A DNA stretch of 9,489 nt from the NCBI GenBank assembly GCA_002328745.1, contig DCVQ01000001.1, positions 19,116-28,604 of the forward strand. The letters are read 5' to 3'. The DNA comes from Actinobacteria bacterium UBA2184. Lineage in GTDB: Bacteria > Actinomycetota > Coriobacteriia > Anaerosomatales > Anaerosomataceae. The position numbers and the translations under genes were made by a program. This document shows positions 6,355 to 9,489 of this stretch, piece by piece. The notes beneath the pieces are model-generated. The model ran no database searches. It saw only the letters and a list, made by a program, of their open reading frames with translations, and was not told the DNA's origin. The stretch's first letter is position 1. Each line of letters starts with the position of its first letter.

Positions 6355-6369
6355 TGGCGCATGCGTGAA
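6341..6369 (-). promoter_or_regulatory. Sigma70-type promoter for the divIC-DUF501-ppx operon
   Basis: A -35 box TTCACG (6369-6364, 4 of 6 consensus) and a -10 box TATCAT (6346-6341, 5 of 6) are 17 nt apart on the minus strand. Transcription would start near 6334, leaving a leader of about 58 nt before the ATG at 6276. It lies in an AT-richer patch of a GC-rich region, right upstream of a new operon. Confidence 0.6.
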
Positions 6370-6374
6370 GAACC

Positions 6375-6386
6375 CTTGACGTCAAG
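6375..6386. repeat. 12-bp perfect palindrome upstream of the -35 box
   Basis: CTTGACGTCAAG is fully self-complementary and ends 5 bp from the -35 box, a usual place for an activator or repressor site. It contains TTGACG, but no -10 box lies 16-18 nt away in either direction. Confidence 0.5.
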
Positions 6387-6425
6387 TCGAGATTGACAGA
6401 GACACACACGCTGACCTGCGGGTCC

Positions 6426-7835
6426 CTAGACGCGGTGCACCTGGATGAGGTTGGTGGAGCCCGCGACGTGCACCGCCACGCCGCCGGTCACCGCCACCAG
6501 GTCGCCCTTCCGGGCGACTCCCGCGTCCCGTGCCGCCGCTGCCGCGGCGACGATCATCTCGTCGATCGAGTCGTACGCACCCACCACCACCGGCACGACA
6601 CCCCACACCAGCGTGAGCCGTCGCGCGACCGCGGCGTCGGGCGTCGCCGCCACCACAGGCACCGTCGGCCGGTGCGCCGCCACCGCCCGGGCGGTCGCCC
6701 CGGACTGCGTCGCGGTGACGATCGCGGCCAGGTCCAGGCCGCTCGCCAGGTCGCAGACGGCGCGCGAGACCGCCCGCGAGATGTCGTCGGAGGCGCCCGG
6801 ACGTGGGGACTCGGGGTGCTCGAGTGCGGCCGCCTCGGCGGTGCGCACGATACGGTCCATCGTCTGAAGAACAAGCACGGGATGACGCCCGATGGCGGTC
6901 TCGCCGGACAGCATCACCGCGTCCACCGCGTCGAAGATCGCGTTGGCCACGTCCGACGCTTCGGCGCGCGTGGGCCGCGTCGCCTCGGTCATCGACTCGA
7001 GCATCTGCGTGGCCACGATCACCGGTCGGCCCGCGCTGCGGCATGCCGCGATGATGCGCCGCTGCGCCACCGGGACCTCCTCGGGCGAAAGCTCCACGCC
7101 GAGGTCGCCACGCGCGACCATCACCGCATCGGCCGCCTCCACGATGTCGGCGAGCTCGCCGAGCGCTTCGTGCTTCTCGATCTTCGCGACGATCGGCACC
7201 GCGCGCTCCCCCATCGCCTCGCGAAGGCGGATCACGTCGTCCGCCGAGCGCACGAACGACTGCGCGACGAGGTCCACGCCGGCGTCGAGGCCCCACGCGA
7301 GCGTCTCGAGGTCGCGGCCGGTGATGGCATCGAGCCCGAGCCGCACGCCGGGGACGTTCACGCCCTTGCGGCTGGCCAGCGGCCCCCCGGAGGTGACCTC
7401 GGTGGCCACGCGGCCCGGTGCGGTCTCGATGACGCGGAGCTCGACGCGGCCGTCGTCAATCAGGATGCGGTCGCCCGTGACGACATCCGCCGGGAGGCCC
7501 TCGTACGAGACGGCGGCGCGCGTCGCGTCTCCGGAGGCGCCCGCGGCCCCGTCGGCCGCGACAAGCTCGAACCGCGCGCCCGCCTCGAGCACCGTGCCGG
7601 GCGCGATCTCGCCCACGCGAAGCTTGGCTCCGCCGAGGTCGAGCATCACGGCCACGTGACGGTCGGCCCGTGCGGCCGCGTCGCGGAGCGCGGCGAGGCG
7701 TCTCGCGAGGTCGTCGCGCGACCCGTGCGATGAGTTGAGGCGCGCGACATCGAGGCCGGCGGCCACGAGCGAGTCCAGCACGCCGGGCGCGTCGGTCGCC
7801 GGTCCGAGCGTCGCTATCAGTTTCGTTCGTCTCAC
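6426..7835 (-). CDS. pyk: Pyruvate kinase
   Basis: Catalyses PEP + ADP to pyruvate + ATP, the last step of glycolysis, in the cytoplasm, normally as a tetramer. At 469 residues it has the usual bacterial length. Motifs: TKLIATLGPAT (4-14), ARLNSSHG (31-38), the mobile B domain (about 68-165), VAKIEKHEAL (217-225 region, with K218 and metal ligand E220), ARGDLGVEL (241-249, metal ligand D244), ATQMLESM (275-282) and TRPTRAEASDVANAIFDAVDAVMLSGETA (286-314). A regulatory C domain follows (about 345-469). The LDLGGAKLRVG stretch (65-75) has Leu, Lys and Val where K+-dependent enzymes have Thr, Glu and Thr, so it is predicted K+-independent. The GTG at 7835 is set by GGAGGT 5 nt upstream and places TKLIATLGPAT at the normal distance from the N-terminus. 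It follows eno, the preceding pathway step, with a hairpin between. Confidence 0.96.
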   Translation of the reverse strand: MRRTKLIATLGPATDAPGVLDSLVAAGLDVARLNSSHGSRDDLARRLAALRDAAARADRHVAVMLDLGGAKLRVGEIAPGTVLEAGARFELVAADGAAGASGDATRAAVSYEGLPADVVTGDRILIDDGRVELRVIETAPGRVATEVTSGGPLASRKGVNVPGVRLGLDAITGRDLETLAWGLDAGVDLVAQSFVRSADDVIRLREAMGERAVPIVAKIEKHEALGELADIVEAADAVMVARGDLGVELSPEEVPVAQRRIIAACRSAGRPVIVATQMLESMTEATRPTRAEASDVANAIFDAVDAVMLSGETAIGRHPVLVLQTMDRIVRTAEAAALEHPESPRPGASDDISRAVSRAVCDLASGLDLAAIVTATQSGATARAVAAHRPTVPVVAATPDAAVARRLTLVWGVVPVVVGAYDSIDEMIVAAAAAARDAGVARKGDLVAVTGGVAVHVAGSTNLIQVHRV

Positions 7836-7840
7836 GCCGC

Positions 7841-7846
7841 ACCTCC
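7841..7846 (-). promoter_or_regulatory. Ribosome binding site of pyk
   Basis: GGAGGT lies 5 nt before GTG 7835. It decides this GTG start over longer in-frame starts that would overlap the intergenic palindrome. Confidence 0.75.
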
Positions 7847-7872
7847 AGGGAACTTCTACCCCAGTATGCGAG

Positions 7873-7902
7873 CGTGCCCGCGGCAGCGCTGCCGCGGGCA
7901 CG
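7873..7902 (-). terminator. Perfect 30-bp palindrome between eno and pyk (terminator or attenuator)
   Basis: The sequence is fully self-complementary around 7887/7888, with arms CGTGCCCGCGGCAGC and GCTGCCGCGGGCACG. As RNA it gives a stem of about 13 pairs with a short loop. It begins 27 nt after the eno stop and ends 37 nt before the pyk start. No U-tract follows on either strand, so it is either an actinobacterial-type U-less terminator, a partial terminator lowering pyk expression, or an mRNA 3' stabiliser. Confidence 0.6.
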
Positions 7903-7929
7903 TCTCTGATGCCTCCGAAGGGAGCGCGC

Positions 7930-9222
7930 CTAGCGATCGATATTGGTGAACGCGTCGATGCCCGGATAGACCGCGGAGCCGTCGAGCTCCTCCTCGATGC
8001 GCAGCAGCTGGTTGTACTTCGCCACACGGTCGCTGCGCGCGGGAGCGCCGGTCTTGATCTGCCCCGCGTTCACGGCCACCGCCACGTCGGCGATCGTCGT
8101 GTCCTCGGTCTCGCCCGAGCGGTGGGAGATGACCGTCGTGTAGCCCGCGCGGTGGGCCATCTGGATGCACTCCAGCGTCTCGGTGAGCGTGCCGATCTGG
8201 TTGAGCTTCACCAGGATCGAGTTGCCCACGCCGAGTTCGATGCCCCTGGCGAGGCGCTCGGTGTTGGTGACGAAGATGTCGTCGCCGACGAGCTGCACGC
8301 TGGTGCCGAGGCGCTCCGTGAGCAGCTGCCAGCCCTCCCAGTCCTCCTCGGCCATGCCGTCTTCGAGCGAGATGATCGGGTAGCGGTCCACCAGCCCCGC
8401 CCAGAAGTCCACCATCTCGGCGCTGGTGAGCTCGCGGCCCTCGCCGGCAAGCACGTACACGCCGCGCTCGGCATCGTAGAACTCGGTCGCGGCGGGATCG
8501 AGCGCGAACATGATCTGCTCGCCCAGCTCGTAGCCGGCCTTCGTGACGGCATCCGAGATGACCTGGAGCGCCTCCTCGTTGCTGCCGAGGTTGGGCGCGA
8601 AGCCGCCTTCGTCACCCACGCCCGTCCCGAGACCGCGCTCCTTCAGCACGCCCTTGAGCGTGTGGTAGACCTCGGCGCACATGCGCAGGCCCTCGGCGAA
8701 GCTGCCGGCCCCGACCGGCATGACCATGAACTCCTGCAGGTCGACGTTGTTGTCCGCGTGCGCGCCGCCGTTCAGGATGTTCATCATCGGCACCGGCAGC
8801 ATCGATGCGTTGCACCCGCCGATGTAGGAGTACAGCGTGAGCTCGCAGCTGTCGGCGGCGGCCCGGGCGCAGGCGAGCGACACGCCGAGGATGGCGTTCG
8901 CGCCGAGGCGGCTCTTGTTGGGCGTGCCGTCCAGCTCGATCATGAACTCGTCGATCGCGCGCTGGTCCGAGGCGTCCATGCCCATCAGCTCCGGCGTGAT
9001 GATCTCGTTGATGTTGTTGACCGCGGTCAGGACGCCCTTGCCGAGGTAGCGTGCGGCCTCGCCGTCGCGCAGCTCGACGGCCTCGAAAGCGCCGGTCGAG
9101 GCGCCGCTCGGCACCGCGGCGCGGCCCCAGCTCCCGTCGTCGAGCATGACCTCGACCTCGACCGTCGGGTTGCCCCGCGAATCGAGGATCTCGCGGGCGA
9201 TGATGTCGGTGATGTAGCTCAT
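7930..9222 (-). CDS. eno: Enolase (phosphopyruvate hydratase)
   Basis: Interconverts 2-phosphoglycerate and PEP in the cytoplasm; it needs two Mg2+. The 430-residue length is standard. Key elements: AREILDSRGNPTVEVE (9-24), PSGASTGAFEAVELRDG (38-54, catalytic loop with S39), NGGAHADNNVDLQEFM (151-166), GVGDEGGFAP (201-210, general acid/base E205), Mg ligands D242, E287 (SLEDGM) and D314 (VGDD), LVKLNQIGTLTET (337-349, catalytic base K339), SHRSGETEDT (366-375) and K390. All active-site residues are present. The ATG at 9222 starts the usual MSYITDIIAREILDSRG N-terminus and has AAGGAG 10 nt upstream; a longer in-frame start at 9318 adds a low-complexity stretch not seen in enolases. It lies 129 nt downstream of mazG, with two hairpins in between. 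It probably shares transcription with pyk. Confidence 0.98.
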   Translation of the reverse strand: MSYITDIIAREILDSRGNPTVEVEVMLDDGSWGRAAVPSGASTGAFEAVELRDGEAARYLGKGVLTAVNNINEIITPELMGMDASDQRAIDEFMIELDGTPNKSRLGANAILGVSLACARAAADSCELTLYSYIGGCNASMLPVPMMNILNGGAHADNNVDLQEFMVMPVGAGSFAEGLRMCAEVYHTLKGVLKERGLGTGVGDEGGFAPNLGSNEEALQVISDAVTKAGYELGEQIMFALDPAATEFYDAERGVYVLAGEGRELTSAEMVDFWAGLVDRYPIISLEDGMAEEDWEGWQLLTERLGTSVQLVGDDIFVTNTERLARGIELGVGNSILVKLNQIGTLTETLECIQMAHRAGYTTVISHRSGETEDTTIADVAVAVNAGQIKTGAPARSDRVAKYNQLLRIEEELDGSAVYPGIDAFTNIDR

Positions 9223-9246
9223 GCTGTTCGGGCTCCTTCTCTCATC

Positions 9247-9269
9247 GGCGGCCGGCGCTCCCGGCCGCC
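9247..9269 (-). other. 9-bp stem-loop in the eno leader
   Basis: On the minus strand GGCGGCCGG, loop GAGCG, CCGGCCGCC. It ends 8 nt before the AAGGAG ribosome site of eno (9233-9238), so it could affect eno translation or mark the end of the mazG transcript. No U-tract follows. Confidence 0.45.
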
Positions 9270-9285
9270 CGTCCCCCTGTCGCGG

Positions 9286-9302
9286 CCGGACCTCGTGTCC
9301 GG
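9286..9302 (-). other. 6-bp stem-loop between mazG and eno
   Basis: CCGGAC and GTCCGG flank a 5-nt loop. It is the first of two GC-rich hairpins in the 129-nt gap; together they may form a U-less terminator for mazG. Chance is a real alternative at this base composition. Confidence 0.3.
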
Positions 9303-9351
9303 ACCGGCGCTTCCCCATCCGCGAATCACACGCCGTCCACGCGCCGCAGCA

Positions 9352-9489
9352 TCAGCCTTCGGCGGACTCCTCGCGCTTGGCCTCCTGCCACAGTTCTTCC
9401 CATCCCGCCAGATCGAGCTCGCCTGCCGAGCGCCCGTCGCGCGCCATCGCGCTCTCCATGTGCTCGAAGCGTCGCACGAACCGTGCGCA
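9352..9489 (-). CDS. mazG: MazG nucleoside triphosphate pyrophosphohydrolase, 3' end only
   Basis: The last 45 residues and the TGA of a protein whose start lies beyond the window. RFVRRFEHMESAM (3-15) and LDLAGWEELWQEAKREE (25-41) match the C-terminal end of MazG proteins, which typically read kFerRFxxmE ... leelexlWeeaK. MazG hydrolyses NTPs and dNTPs to the monophosphates and acts in nucleotide-pool cleaning and, in some bacteria, ppGpp control. Its place just upstream of eno matches the actinobacterial order mazG-(lipoprotein)-eno, here without the intervening gene. The active-site EExxE helices are outside the window, so activity cannot be judged. Confidence 0.85.
   Translation of the reverse strand, partial: CARFVRRFEHMESAMARDGRSAGELDLAGWEELWQEAKREESAEG

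Noticed and set aside
6376..6400. Plus-strand promoter from TTGACG/TTGACA boxes
   Set aside because: No acceptable -10 box lies 16-18 nt downstream and no plus-strand gene follows.
7850..7872. Separate promoter for pyk with CATACT as -10
   Set aside because: Only 4 of 6 matches and the -35 position falls inside the palindrome with no TTGACA-like sequence.
7836..8027. Longer N-terminus for pyruvate kinase
   Set aside because: It would run through the palindrome and into the end of eno. GTG 7835 has a strong ribosome site and the normal family start.
9223..9318. Longer N-terminus for enolase
   Set aside because: The extra 32 residues are unlike any enolase and cover the intergenic hairpins. 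The ATG at 9222 has its own ribosome site.
1..9489. CRISPR arrays, insertion sequences, phage or integrase genes
   Set aside because: No direct-repeat arrays, transposase motifs, or target duplications were seen; codon use looks uniform across genes.

Overview
This is a very GC-rich bacterial segment in which every supported gene lies on the minus strand, so the transcription order runs from high to low coordinates: mazG (3' end only), eno, pyk, a DivIC/FtsB-like septum protein, a DUF501 protein, a Ppx/GppA phosphatase, tRNA-Leu(UAA), a cobalamin-binding protein, a TPR protein, a clan-A glycoside-hydrolase-like protein, and the 5' part of selD. The order mazG-eno-divIC-DUF501-ppx is an actinobacterial arrangement (compare Rv1021 to Rv1026 of Mycobacterium tuberculosis), so an Actinomycetota host is likely. 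A selenium- and cobalamin-using, deep-branching or anaerobic lineage such as a Coriobacteriia relative is an inference.

Right part (about 6426-9489): the tail of MazG, then two consecutive glycolytic enzymes, enolase (2-phosphoglycerate to PEP) and pyruvate kinase (PEP to pyruvate). A 30-bp perfect palindrome separates them. The pyruvate kinase carries the residues associated with K+-independent enzymes.

Middle part (about 4165-6425): a 149-nt gap holds a good sigma70-like promoter whose -10 box is flanked by an 8-bp inverted repeat, with a 12-bp palindrome just upstream of the -35. It would drive divIC-DUF501-ppx, which are joined by TGATG stop/start overlaps, and the tRNA-Leu gene that starts 11 nt after ppx. 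No in-frame TTA codon was found in any protein of the window, although the tRNA is the one that reads TTA.

Left part (about 243-4083): a translationally coupled three-gene cassette made of a free-standing corrinoid-binding protein, a TPR protein, and a clan-A glycoside-hydrolase-like protein. The last keeps the acid/base Glu but seems to lack the nucleophile Glu. I do not recognise this trio as a named system; it is the best candidate here for something undescribed.

Left edge (1-242): the start of selenophosphate synthase, read through an in-frame TGA. The TGA sits exactly at the catalytic Cys/Sec position and is followed at once by a strong SECIS-like stem-loop. A conventional gene caller would miss this selenoprotein. 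No stretch longer than 300 bases lacks a gene.
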